NCBI RefSeq assembly: GCF_017744435.1
Contig: NZ_JAGIBG010000017.1
Coordinates: forward strand, 35,261 to 99,260
DNA: 64,000 bases
DNA from: Pseudomonas sp.
GTDB lineage: Bacteria; Pseudomonadota; Gammaproteobacteria; Pseudomonadales; Pseudomonadaceae
Direction: 5' to 3'
The notes below the pieces were generated by a model. That model did not search any database, was not told where the DNA came from, and saw nothing but the letters and a program-made list of their open reading frames with translations. Position numbers and translations under genes: made by a program. Positions 7,995 through 16,529 of this stretch are shown here, piece after piece. The first letter of the stretch is position 1. Every line of letters starts with the position of its first letter.

Positions 7995-8813
7995 TCAAGG
8001 GGTTTCGATGCGGCGCTGCAGCAGGTTGATCAGCAGCAGCAGGATGAAGGAAACCACCAGCATCAACACGCCGATGGCCGTGGCGCCGGTGTAGTCGTAC
8101 TGGTCGAGCTTGACCATGATCAGCAACGGCAGGATCTCGGTCTTCATCGGCATGTTGCCGGCGATGAAGATCACCGAACCGTACTCGCCAACGCCACGGG
8201 CGAAGGCCAGGGCGAAACCGGTGAGCCAGGCTGGCAGCAGCGCTGGCGCGAGGATATGGCGAAACACCTGTAACGGTTTCGCGCCCAGGCATGCCGCGGC
8301 CTCTTCGACTTCACGCGGGATATCCGCCAGCACCGGTTGCACCGTGCGTACCACGAACGGCAGGGTGACGAAGGTCAGCGCCAGGGTGATGCCCAACGGC
8401 GTGTAGGCGATCTTGAAACCGAGGTCGGTGGCGAACTGGCCAACCCAGCCCGCAGGCGCGTACAGGGCAGTCAGGGCAATACCGGCAACGGCGGTGGGCA
8501 GGGCGAACGGCAGGTCGATCATCGCGTCGATGACCTTACGCCCGGGGAAGGTGTAGCGCACCAGCACCCAAGCCAGCAGGGTGCCGATCACACCATTGAT
8601 GATGGCGGCGAACAGGGCGGTGCCGAAACTCAGCTTGAGCGCGGCGATCACCCGCGGCGCACTGACGACATTCCAGAACTGCTCGAAGGTCAGCTGCGAG
8701 GCATGGATGAACATGGCCGCCAGCGGTATCAGCACGATCAGGCTGAGGTACACCAAGGTGTAGCCCAGCGTCAGCCCGAAGCCGGGTATGACGGGGGAAA
8801 TGCGACGTGACAT
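7995..8813 (-). CDS. cysT: Sulfate ABC transporter permease CysT (CysU)
   Basis: A 272-residue permease partner of CysW. The open frame extends to 9071, but the added residues are Arg-rich and encoded by the REP element. The ATG at 8813 gives the family N-terminus [20 protein letters not shown] and the usual length. The EAA loop reads [18 protein letters not shown] near 178-195. A large REP hairpin separates it from sbp upstream, which probably sets a lower level of permease than of binding protein. Confidence 0.94.
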   Translation of the reverse strand: MSRRISPVIPGFGLTLGYTLVYLSLIVLIPLAAMFIHASQLTFEQFWNVVSAPRVIAALKLSFGTALFAAIINGVIGTLLAWVLVRYTFPGRKVIDAMIDLPFALPTAVAGIALTALYAPAGWVGQFATDLGFKIAYTPLGITLALTFVTLPFVVRTVQPVLADIPREVEEAAACLGAKPLQVFRHILAPALLPAWLTGFALAFARGVGEYGSVIFIAGNMPMKTEILPLLIMVKLDQYDYTGATAIGVLMLVVSFILLLLINLLQRRIETP

Positions 8814-8878
8814 AAATATCCCTGGTTGAACGCACCTGGCCCGGAGCAATGCCGGGCCGGTGCAGGCTTTTGAATCCT

Positions 8879-8982
8879 GGGGCCGCTCTGCGCCCCTTTC
8901 GCGACGCAAGGCCGCTCCTACATGGATCGCGTTTCCCTGTAGGAGCGGCCTTGCGTCGCGAAAGGGCTGCGCAGCGGCCCCC
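8879..8982. repeat. REP pair, second class, between sbp and cysT
   Basis: Near-perfect inverted repeat with arms of about 40 bp (GGGGCCGCTCTGCGCCCCTT... paired with ...AAAGGGCTGCGCAGCGGCCC) around a short loop. It lies inside the sulfate operon, immediately after the sbp stop. Stem-loops in this position are known in other ABC operons to protect upstream binding-protein mRNA or to reduce downstream expression. Confidence 0.9.
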
Positions 8983-8997
8983 GCTTTTCCTTGGCCC

Positions 8998-10005
8998 TTA
9001 CTGTGCCTGATAGATCTGGTCGAACACACCGCCATCATTGAAGAACTTCGGTTGTGCAGTCTTCCAGCCACCGAAGTCCTTGTCGATGGTCACCAGGTCC
9101 AGTTTCGGGAACTGCTTGCCAAATTCGGCAGCGACTTTCTCGTCACGCGGGCGGTAGAAGTTCTCGGCTGCAATCTTCTGCCCGGCCGGGCTGTACAGGT
9201 GCTTGAGGTATTCGGTGGCGATCTCGGTATTGCCCTTCTTCTCGGCGTTCTTGTCGACCACTGCCACTGGCGGTTCGGCAAGGATCGACAGCGACGGCAC
9301 GACGATGTCGAACTTGTCGGCGCCACCGTCTTCCTTCAGCGCCAGGAAGGCTTCGTTTTCCCACGCCAGCAACACGTCGCCCTGACCGTTGTTGACGAAG
9401 GTGATGGTCGAGCCGCGAGCACCGGTATCCAGCACGGGTACGTGCTTGAACAGCTCCTGCACATAGGCCTTGGCCTTCTCTTCACTGCCGCCGGTCTTCA
9501 GGCCATAGGCCCAGGCGGCGAGGAAGTTCCAGCGGGCACCACCGGAGGTTTTCGGGTTGGGGGTGATGACCGAGACGTCCTTCTTGATCAGGTCGCCCCA
9601 GTCCTTGATGCCTTTCGGGTTGCCCTTGCGCACCAGGAACACGATGGTCGAGGTGTACGGGGTGCTGGCGTTCGGCAGGCGGGTCTGCCAGTCGTCCGGC
9701 AGGGTCTTGCCGAGCTTGGCGATCTCGTCGATATCACCGGCCAGGGCCAGGGTCACCACGTCGGCGCGCAGGCCGTCGATCACTGCACGGCCCTGCTTGC
9801 CCGAGCCGCCGTGGGATTGCTGGATCTTCACCTTGTCGCCCGGGTGGGCCTGTTGCCAGTGCTTGATGAACTCGGCGTTGTACTGCTGGTACAGCTCACG
9901 GGTCGGGTCGTAGGACACGTTCAGCAGTTCGTAGTCCTTGGCGATGGCGGAACCGGCAAAAACAGCACTGGCCAGGGCGGCAAGCGCATAACGGCGGATG
10001 GACAT
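8998..10005 (-). CDS. sbp: Periplasmic sulfate-binding protein
   Basis: A 335-residue exported protein that captures sulfate for CysTWA. The start at 10005 gives a clean signal peptide ([22 protein letters not shown], cleavage near 22) and has a GGGAG site; the frame to 10026 adds seven unlikely residues. The mature N-terminus [21 protein letters not shown] and the ligand-binding QSHGGSGKQ are hallmarks of the family. It follows oscA by 50 bp and is separated from cysT by a REP pair. Confidence 0.94.
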   Translation of the reverse strand: MSIRRYALAALASAVFAGSAIAKDYELLNVSYDPTRELYQQYNAEFIKHWQQAHPGDKVKIQQSHGGSGKQGRAVIDGLRADVVTLALAGDIDEIAKLGKTLPDDWQTRLPNASTPYTSTIVFLVRKGNPKGIKDWGDLIKKDVSVITPNPKTSGGARWNFLAAWAYGLKTGGSEEKAKAYVQELFKHVPVLDTGARGSTITFVNNGQGDVLLAWENEAFLALKEDGGADKFDIVVPSLSILAEPPVAVVDKNAEKKGNTEIATEYLKHLYSPAGQKIAAENFYRPRDEKVAAEFGKQFPKLDLVTIDKDFGGWKTAQPKFFNDGGVFDQIYQAQ

Positions 10006-10055
10006 GGTGAAGCTCCCGATTGGCATTTTTCTAGTTCTGGATGTTGTGGCGCGAA

Positions 10056-10238
10056 TCAGCCGGCCTTGTTGCCGGGCTGTTGCAGGCGGAACTTCTCCTT
10101 GCGTTCGATCTGCACCACCTGGGCGTTGTGCACGGTGATTTCCACCGCACCGAAACGCAGGTCGCGCAAGGCGCTCTGGATCTCACGCAGAATGGTGGCT
10201 TCGTCCTGACCGTCGATGCTACGCAGCGATGCACTCAT
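10056..10238 (-). CDS. oscA: Sulfur-starvation response protein OscA (YezD-like)
   Basis: A 60-residue protein containing [35 protein letters not shown], split here only for description: a helix at about 14-27 and a strand-rich segment at about 28-49. It matches the small DUF2292/OscA family reported in Pseudomonas next to sulfate-transport genes and needed for growth under sulfur limitation, especially with chromate. A GGAGAA site precedes the ATG at 10238. It is the first gene of the sulfate operon. Its molecular function is not established. Confidence 0.85.
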   Translation of the reverse strand: MSASLRSIDGQDEATILREIQSALRDLRFGAVEITVHNAQVVQIERKEKFRLQQPGNKAG

Positions 10239-10322
10239 GCTCGTTCTCCTTGGAGTGAGGGTGCCGGGCAGGGATTTGAAGGGGGTTTATTGCCTGGCTT
10301 GAGGGCAATAGTAGTGAGGCGG

Positions 10323-10363
10323 GGTTATTCTTAAAAATACTGTTTAAGAATGTTTATATAACC
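10323..10363. promoter_or_regulatory. Double inverted repeat upstream of oscA-sbp-cysTWA
   Basis: Perfect inner arms TTCTTAAA (10328-10335) and TTTAAGAA (10343-10350) are nested in outer arms GGTTAT (10323-10328) and ATAACC (10358-10363). It is centred about 105 bp upstream of the oscA ATG in an AT-rich stretch. The location fits a CysB-type activator site for sulfate-starvation induction. CysB is inferred from the operon's known control in other Proteobacteria, not read from the DNA. Confidence 0.5.
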
Positions 10364-10400
10364 AGAATGAAGTGATGATCTTGCGGGCGACAAAATGCCT

Positions 10401-10477
10401 CTGTGGGAGCGGGCTTGCCCGCGAATACGGTAGTGAATCCACCATCGCATTCGCGGGCAAGCCCGCTCCCACAGGGT
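10401..10477. repeat. REP pair, tail-to-tail, after the RND permease gene
   Basis: CTGTGGGAGCGGGCTTGCCC at the left and its complement GGGCAAGCCCGCTCCCACAG at the right flank about 30 bp. The orientation is the opposite of most pairs in the window (CTGTGGG arms outside). It abuts the stop codon of the RND gene at 10478. Confidence 0.9.
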
Positions 10478-13400
10478 TCAGTGTTGGATTTTGGTACTGT
10501 TTTCAGGCTCGCGGATCTTGTACCAGGCCACGTACAGCGCCGGCAGGAACAACAGCGTCAGCAGGGTCGCGACGATGATCCCGCCGATCATGGCGTAGGC
10601 CATCGGGCCCCAGAACACCTCGCGGGCAATCGGAATCATGCCCAGGCTCGCGGCCGCCGCCGTCAGCAGGATCGGCCGGCGCCGGTGGTTGGTCGCCTCC
10701 ACCACCGCATCCCACGGCGAGAAGCCCTGGGCCTCGAACTCGTCGATCTGGGTCACCAGGATCACCGAGTTGCGAATGATGATGCCCGCCAGCGCAAGGA
10801 TGCCGAGGATCGCCACAAAGCCCATCGGCGTGCCCGTCGGCACCAGCGCCAGCACCACCCCGATCAGCCCCAGCGGCGCCACGCTGACCACCAGGAACAG
10901 CTTCTGCACGCTGTGCAGCTGGATCATCAGGAAGGTCGCCATGAGGAACAGCATCAACGGGATAACCTTGCGGATCGGCCCTTGGGCCTTGGCGCTCTCC
11001 TCCACGGTACCGCCGGTGGCCACTTCGAAGCCCACTGGCAGCTTGCTGGCGAACTCGTCGATCTGCGGCTTGAGCTGGGCGACCAGGTCGGTAGGCTGGA
11101 TATCGCCGGTGACCGAGGCCTTGATGGTGATGGTCGGCTTGCGGTCACGGCGCCATACCAGCGGCTGCTCCAGTTCGTAGCGCACGGTGGCGAACGACAG
11201 CAGCGGGATCGAGGTGCCGTTGGGGGTCAGGATCTGCAGGTTCTGCAGGGTATCGGGTGAACCCCGCTCTTTATCCTCGGCGCGGGCGACCACGTTGACC
11301 AGGTAGATGTTGTCGTTGACCTGGGTGATGTTCACCCCGCTGACGATACTGTTCATCACATTGGCCACGTCCTCCGACGACAGCCCCAGCTGACGCGCCT
11401 TGTCCTGGGCGATTTCCACGCGCAGCACCTTACCGGGCTCGTTCCAGTCGTAGATCATCTCGCCGATGTGCTCGTTCTGGTCGAGCAAGGTGGCCAGGTC
11501 GATGGCGTGCTTGCGCACCTCGTCGATGTTGGCGCCGCTGACCCGGTACTGGATCGGCCGGCCTACTGGCGGGCCCATCTCCAGCGACTGCACGTTCACG
11601 CCAATGCCGACGAAGTCCTCATGCAGGAGCTTCTGCAGCCGCTGCATCATGCCCTTGCGCTCTTCGAAGCCTTTGCTGACGATCACCAACTGCGCGTAAT
11701 ACGGGTTCTGCAACTGCTGGTCGAGGGGCAGGTAGAAGCGAATGGCGCCCTGGCCGATGTAGGTGCTCCAGCTCACCAGGTCCGGGTCATCCTTGATGCG
11801 CGCCTCGAAGCGGTCGACCACCTTGCGGGTTTCCTCGATCGAGGCGTTCTGCGGCAGGTTGAGGTCGACGAGGATTTCCGGGCGGTCCGATGACGGGAAG
11901 AACTGGTTCTGCACGAAGCGCTCGCAGAAGATCGCCAGGGCAAACAGCAATATGGTGCCGATGATGGTCAGCCAACGGTTGCGCATGCACCACAGCAGGC
12001 CATGCTCGAAAGCGCGGCCGACCCGCCCTGGCTCGGCTTCATGGGCCTTGAGCTTGGAGCTGCTGAGAATGTGCACGCCCAGCACCGGGGCAAAGAACAC
12101 CGCCACCACCCACGACACCATCAGCGCCACCGCGATCACCGCGAACAGCGTGTAGGTGTACTCACCCGCCGAACTGGCATTGAGGCCGATGGGCACGAAG
12201 CCGGCCACCGTCACCAGGGTACCGGTCAGCATGGGGAACGCCGTCGAGGTGTAGGCGAACGTGGCCGCCTGCTCCTTGCTCTCGCCCATTTCCAGGCGCG
12301 TGACCATCACCTCGACGGTGATCATCGCGTCATCCACCAGCAAGCCGAGGGCGATGATCAGCGCACCCAGCGAAATCCGCTGCATGGTGATGCCGCTGTA
12401 TTCCATGAACACGAACACCATCGCCAGCACCAGCGGAATCGAGCAGGCCACCACCAGGCCGGCACGCATGCCGAGGCTGACGAAGCTCACCGCCAGCACG
12501 ATCACCACCGCTTCGAACAGCGCGCTGGTGAAGCCGCCGACTGCCTGCTTGACCACCACGGCCTGGTCCGACACGGTGTGGACGCCAACGCCGACCGGCA
12601 GGTCCTGGACCACCCGATCCATGCGTTTTTTCAGCGCCGCGCCAAATACCTGCATGTTGCCGCCGGCCTTCATGCCGATGGCCAGGCCGATGGCGGTCTG
12701 GCCGTTGTAGCGGAACATCGGCGACGGCGGGTCGACATAGCCACGCTGGATGTCGGCGATGTCAGCCAGGCGGAAGAAGCGGTCGTTGATCTTCAGGTTG
12801 ACGGTCTGCAGGTCCTTTTCCGAGGCGAACTGCCCGGTGGTGCGTACCGAGATGCGCTCGGGGCCTGCTTCGATCACCCCGGCCGGGGTCACTGCGTTCT
12901 GCTGTTGCAAGGCCTGCATGACCTGGCGCTGGTCGATGCCCAGGGCTGCCAGCTTGCGGGTCGAGAAGTTCAGGTACAGCACTTCGTCCTGGGTGCCGAC
13001 CAGCTCGATCTTGCCGATGTTGGGCACATCGCGGACTTCGGCGCGCGCCTGCTCCACGTAGTCACGCAGCTGACGCAGGGTCAGGCCGTCGGCGGTGAAG
13101 GCGTAGATCGAACCGAACACGTCGCCGAATTCGTCGTTGAACCCGGGCCCCTGGATACCGGCGGGGAACTGGCCACGGATATCGGAGATCTTCTTGCGCA
13201 CCTGGTACCAGATTTGCGGGATGTCCTTGGCCTTGGTGGTGTCGCGCAGGTACACGTACACCGTCGACTCGCCCGGGCGGGTGTAGCTCTTGGTGTAGTC
13301 GAGGGAGTCCAGTTCTTCGAGCTTCTTCTCGATGCGGTCGGTGACCTGGTACAGGGTTTCGTCCTGGGTCGCACCTGGCCAGCGGGTCTGGATCACCATG

Positions 13401-13543
13401 GTCTTGATGGTGAACGAAGGGTCTTCCTCACGGCCAAGGTTGAAGTACGAGAAAATGCCCATCAGCAGGCCGACGAACATCAGGTACCAGACGAACGATT
13501 GATGCTTGAGCGCCCATTCGGACAGGTTGAAGCTTCCTTTCAT
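10478..13543 (-). CDS. RND efflux transporter permease (TriC/AcrB-type HAE1-like)
   Basis: A 1021-residue inner-membrane proton/drug antiporter. Membrane helix 1 is at about 17-37, followed by a large periplasmic loop, helices 2-6 around 335-480, a second periplasmic loop and helices 7-12 near 865-1000. The paired Asp residues of the proton relay are in GLLVDDAMITVEV near 404-405. The gene overlaps the adaptor gene upstream by 4 nt. With two consecutive adaptor genes the operon matches the layout of P. aeruginosa TriABC (triclosan efflux). No outer-membrane channel gene is present, so it must borrow one (OpmH/TolC-like in the Tri system). The substrate is unknown. Confidence 0.9.
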   Translation of the reverse strand: MKGSFNLSEWALKHQSFVWYLMFVGLLMGIFSYFNLGREEDPSFTIKTMVIQTRWPGATQDETLYQVTDRIEKKLEELDSLDYTKSYTRPGESTVYVYLRDTTKAKDIPQIWYQVRKKISDIRGQFPAGIQGPGFNDEFGDVFGSIYAFTADGLTLRQLRDYVEQARAEVRDVPNIGKIELVGTQDEVLYLNFSTRKLAALGIDQRQVMQALQQQNAVTPAGVIEAGPERISVRTTGQFASEKDLQTVNLKINDRFFRLADIADIQRGYVDPPSPMFRYNGQTAIGLAIGMKAGGNMQVFGAALKKRMDRVVQDLPVGVGVHTVSDQAVVVKQAVGGFTSALFEAVVIVLAVSFVSLGMRAGLVVACSIPLVLAMVFVFMEYSGITMQRISLGALIIALGLLVDDAMITVEVMVTRLEMGESKEQAATFAYTSTAFPMLTGTLVTVAGFVPIGLNASSAGEYTYTLFAVIAVALMVSWVVAVFFAPVLGVHILSSSKLKAHEAEPGRVGRAFEHGLLWCMRNRWLTIIGTILLFALAIFCERFVQNQFFPSSDRPEILVDLNLPQNASIEETRKVVDRFEARIKDDPDLVSWSTYIGQGAIRFYLPLDQQLQNPYYAQLVIVSKGFEERKGMMQRLQKLLHEDFVGIGVNVQSLEMGPPVGRPIQYRVSGANIDEVRKHAIDLATLLDQNEHIGEMIYDWNEPGKVLRVEIAQDKARQLGLSSEDVANVMNSIVSGVNITQVNDNIYLVNVVARAEDKERGSPDTLQNLQILTPNGTSIPLLSFATVRYELEQPLVWRRDRKPTITIKASVTGDIQPTDLVAQLKPQIDEFASKLPVGFEVATGGTVEESAKAQGPIRKVIPLMLFLMATFLMIQLHSVQKLFLVVSVAPLGLIGVVLALVPTGTPMGFVAILGILALAGIIIRNSVILVTQIDEFEAQGFSPWDAVVEATNHRRRPILLTAAAASLGMIPIAREVFWGPMAYAMIGGIIVATLLTLLFLPALYVAWYKIREPENSTKIQH

Positions 13544-14604
13544 TGCGCATCCTCGTCGAAGGTGACCTTCTGGCCAGGCTTGAGGCTGTTCACGCCCGCT
13601 GTCACCACGCGCTCGCCGGGCTGCACGCCCGCGGCCAGGACGATGCTGTCGGCAGTACGGTCGATCAGGGTGACGTCGCGGGTACCCACGGTTTTCTGCT
13701 GAGTGTCGATCACCCAGACTTGAGTCTTGCCATCGCGCTCGAACAAGGCACTCAGCGGCAGCTCGCTGCGTGGGGACACTTGCGAGCTCAGGGTCACACT
13801 GATCGCCGTGCCCAGGTGGAAGGCAGCCGGTGTGCTCGCCAGGGTCAGCCGGGCGCGGCGGGTACGGGTGGCGGCATCGGCCTGGGGCTCCAGTTCACGC
13901 AGGGTGGCCGTGGTGTTGATGGTCGGGTCGAGTTGCAAGGCGACGGTGAAGGTCAGGTCTTTGTTCAACTGCTCGGCCAGGCCGATGGGCAAGTCGATCA
14001 CGGCCTCTTTCACGTCCGGCCGGGCCAGGGTGACCACAGACTGGCCTGCGGTAACGGTTTGCCCGGCCTCGGCCTGCCAAGCCGTGATCACCGCTGCGTG
14101 GTCGGTGCGCAAGGTGCTGTAGTCGAGCTGGTCGCGGGCCTGGCTAAGCGCAGAGCGCGCCTGCTCCAGCGCTGCGCTGGTGGTTTTCAGGTTGGTCTGG
14201 GCAATATCCAGCTGGGCCTGGGCGCCGACGCCGCGATCGAACAGCTGTTGCTGGCGGCGGGCATCGGCCTGGGCATTGATCCACTGCGCCTGCACCTTGG
14301 CCAGGTCGCCTTCGGCGGCACGCAGCTGGTTCTGCTGGTCGGTGGGGTCGAGCGTGGCCAGGGTGTCGCCCGGTTTCACCTGGGCGCCCACATCCAGCCA
14401 ACGCCGGGCAATGCGCCCGCCCACCCGGAAGCCCAAGGTGCTTTCGAAGCGCGCCTCGACCAGGCCGGCGAAGCGGCCCAGCTGCGACTGCATCTGAGGC
14501 TCTACCTTTACCGACAGCACCGGCCGGATCGGCTCGGGCGCTTCTTCCTCGCTTCCGCAGGCAGCCAGCAGCAGGCCGGCCGACAGTATCAGCAGGCGCT
14601 TCAT
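13540..14604 (-). CDS. RND efflux periplasmic adaptor lipoprotein (second adaptor)
   Basis: A 354-residue HlyD/AcrA-family adaptor linking the RND pump to an outer-membrane channel. A lipoprotein signal (MKRLLILSAGLLLAAC, lipid-modified Cys at 16) is followed by a barrel-sandwich half (LGFRVGGRIARRWLDVGAQV). A coiled-coil hairpin lies at about 95-155 (QQNQLRAAEGDLAKVQAQW and ALEQARSALSQARDQLDYS), and beta-barrel/membrane-proximal domains follow. It overlaps both neighbours by 4 nt, indicating coupled translation of the three genes. Confidence 0.9.
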   Translation of the reverse strand: MKRLLILSAGLLLAACGSEEEAPEPIRPVLSVKVEPQMQSQLGRFAGLVEARFESTLGFRVGGRIARRWLDVGAQVKPGDTLATLDPTDQQNQLRAAEGDLAKVQAQWINAQADARRQQQLFDRGVGAQAQLDIAQTNLKTTSAALEQARSALSQARDQLDYSTLRTDHAAVITAWQAEAGQTVTAGQSVVTLARPDVKEAVIDLPIGLAEQLNKDLTFTVALQLDPTINTTATLRELEPQADAATRTRRARLTLASTPAAFHLGTAISVTLSSQVSPRSELPLSALFERDGKTQVWVIDTQQKTVGTRDVTLIDRTADSIVLAAGVQPGERVVTAGVNSLKPGQKVTFDEDAQ

Positions 14605-15689
14605 AGCTCACCTCCCGCAGTCTTGGCATCGACCTTCTGCACCTGCATGCCGGGGTGCAGCAGCTGGCTACCGACCACCACCACGGTCTCGCCGGCCTTC
14701 AGGCCGCTGGCGACCACGATCTTGCCGGTCAGGTAGCGGCTGACTTCAACCTTGCGCAATTCGACCTTGTCGCCCTCGCCCACCACCCAGACTGCCGGTT
14801 CATGCAGCGCCTTGGTCAGCGCCGACCACGGCAGCTCGATGCTTGGCCGCCCCACCGCATTGGTGCTGGCAGTGACTGGCGCGCCCAGCTGCATGCCCGG
14901 CGGCACGTCCTTGAGTGCCACCTTGACCTGCACGGTGCCGCTTTGCGCCGACACGGTGGGGGTGATTTCACGGACAAAGCCGTGAGCCTGGACCTTGGGA
15001 TCGTCCAGCAAGCTGACGATGACACCGACGTCGCTCGGCGGCGCCACCAGCAGTGATTCGTAGACGTTGAACACCGCATCGCGGTCGCCGTCGCGGGCCA
15101 GGCTGAAGATCGGCATGGTTGCCTGCACCACCTGGCCGACCTCGGCCTGGCGCGCGGTGATCACGCCATCGGCTTCGGACACCAGCGCGGTGTAGCCCAG
15201 TTGCTCATTGGCATCGGCCAGTTCCGCCTGGGCAGCCTTCAGCGCGCTCTGGTCGCTGCGCAGCGCGGCCTCGGCGGAATCGTATTCGCTCTGGCTGGTA
15301 TAGCCCTTGGGCAGCAGTTTCTGCTGGCGCACGAAGGCGGCGCTGGTCTGGGTGACCCGTGCCTGGGCAGCGAACACCTCGGCCTTGGCCGAGTCGACAT
15401 TGTTCTGCAGGTCTTTCGGGTCGAGCCGCGCCAATACCTGATTGGCCTTGACGTGGTCACCGACATCGACGCTACGGGAAATGATCTTGCCACCCACACG
15501 GAACGACAGGTCGGTCTGCACCCGTGCCTGCACGTCGCCGGTCAGGGTGACCCTGGCAGCGAAATCGGTGGGGGAAACCTGTTGTACGCCAACCCTAGGC
15601 AGTGTTTCAGTGGTTTCTTCCTTGCTACAGCCTGACAACAGGGGCAACAGCCCCAGGCAAACGACCAACAGCGGACGCATCAACGTCAT
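14601..15689 (-). CDS. RND efflux periplasmic adaptor lipoprotein (first adaptor)
   Basis: A 362-residue adaptor paralogous to the one downstream. The signal ends in LLPLLSGC, placing the lipid-modified Cys near 21. The lipoyl-like motif DLSFRVGGKIISRSVDVGDHVKANQVLARLD and an alpha-hairpin near 100-155 are clear. Two non-identical adaptors served by one RND pump suggest a heteromeric adaptor ring, as reported for TriA/TriB. It is the first gene of the operon, with promoter DNA in 15690-15800 before the next REP element. Confidence 0.9.
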   Translation of the reverse strand: MTLMRPLLVVCLGLLPLLSGCSKEETTETLPRVGVQQVSPTDFAARVTLTGDVQARVQTDLSFRVGGKIISRSVDVGDHVKANQVLARLDPKDLQNNVDSAKAEVFAAQARVTQTSAAFVRQQKLLPKGYTSQSEYDSAEAALRSDQSALKAAQAELADANEQLGYTALVSEADGVITARQAEVGQVVQATMPIFSLARDGDRDAVFNVYESLLVAPPSDVGVIVSLLDDPKVQAHGFVREITPTVSAQSGTVQVKVALKDVPPGMQLGAPVTASTNAVGRPSIELPWSALTKALHEPAVWVVGEGDKVELRKVEVSRYLTGKIVVASGLKAGETVVVVGSQLLHPGMQVQKVDAKTAGGEL

Positions 15690-15799
15690 GCAGGCTCCTT
15701 GCTTGCGCGCAAATGATTCGTGGAATGCGAGTGTCAGCGTAGTTCAGGGTTGGATAAACGGCACTGACCGGGATCAGTTCGGCATTTTCAGCGGCTGTG

Positions 15800-15880
15800 G
15801 CGGCCTCTTCGCGGGCACGCCCGCTCCCACAGGGAGGGCGCAGGCCTTGAAACCTGTGCTGTACCTGTGGGAGCTGACTT
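15800..15880. repeat. REP pair upstream of RAYT, right copy truncated
   Basis: The left REP (CCTCTTCGCGGGCACGCCCG...) is complete. The right copy breaks off after CTGTGGGAGC and continues as unrelated CTGACTTCTG. Positions 15837-15874 (GGCGCAGGCCTTG...GTGGGAGC, 38 nt) are identical to 16468-16505 on the other side of the transposase gene, in the same orientation. Confidence 0.88.
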
Positions 15881-15967
15881 CTGCCATATCCAGAAACCAT
15901 CGGCCGCACGGCAACCCGCTTCAGTCGCTAACTTACAAAGGGAAGTTTAATTTCAAGGAAGATCACA

Positions 15968-16423
15968 ATGCCGTTGGCCGAATCCCACCGACTGCGCCGT
16001 GGGCGCTTTTCCGAGCCTGGTAGGCTCTACATGCTGACCACCATCACATACCAGCGTCAGCCACTGTTCCATGACTTCCACCATGCTCGCCTGGTGGTCA
16101 AACACCTGCGGGTCTCGAATGACATTCAGGACTGCCATTCACTGGCCTGGGTAGTGATGCCGGACCATCTGCATTGGCTGGTCGAGCTGAAAGAAGTGAC
16201 ATTGGGCACGCTGATGCGCAAGTTCAAATCACGCACAGCCATTGCGTTGCACAAGGCAGGTGTCAGGCACAAGCCGATATGGCAACCGGGCTACCATGAT
16301 CATGCGTTGCGGCGGGAAGAAAATGTGGTGCATGCAGCCCGGTACATTGTGGCCAATCCTTTGAGGGCTGGATTGGTCAGGAGTATCAGGGACTATCCAC
16401 ACTGGGATGCGGTATGGCTTTGA
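15968..16423 (+). CDS. REP-associated tyrosine transposase (RAYT, Y1/HUH family)
   Basis: A 151-residue single-strand DNA endonuclease/transposase-like protein related to IS200/IS605 TnpA. The HUH-type metal site is visible as MPDHLHWLVEL near 57-67. The catalytic Tyr is probably in ARYIVANPLRAGL near 126-138. The N-terminal RRGRFSEPGRLYMLTTITYQR is typical of RAYTs. An AAGGAAG site precedes the ATG. RAYTs are domesticated enzymes thought to spread REP palindromes; this one lies between two REP pairs sharing the window's commonest REP core. It appears intact. Confidence 0.9.
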   Translation: MPLAESHRLRRGRFSEPGRLYMLTTITYQRQPLFHDFHHARLVVKHLRVSNDIQDCHSLAWVVMPDHLHWLVELKEVTLGTLMRKFKSRTAIALHKAGVRHKPIWQPGYHDHALRREENVVHAARYIVANPLRAGLVRSIRDYPHWDAVWL

Positions 16424-16433
16424 ATCGGTGTTG

Positions 16434-16529
16434 GGGCCTTCGCGGGCTTGCCCGCTCCCACAGGTACGGCGCAGGCCTTGAAACCTGTGCTGTACCTGTG
16501 GGAGCGGGCGTGCCCGCGAAAGGGCCGGG
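16434..16529. repeat. REP pair downstream of RAYT
   Basis: Complete head-to-head REP pair (GCCTTCGCGGGCTTGCCCGC and its complement GCGGGCGTGCCCGCGAAAGG). The inter-REP spacer and part of the right arm (16468-16505) are identical to the pair at 15800-15880. It ends exactly at the potI stop codon. Confidence 0.9.
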
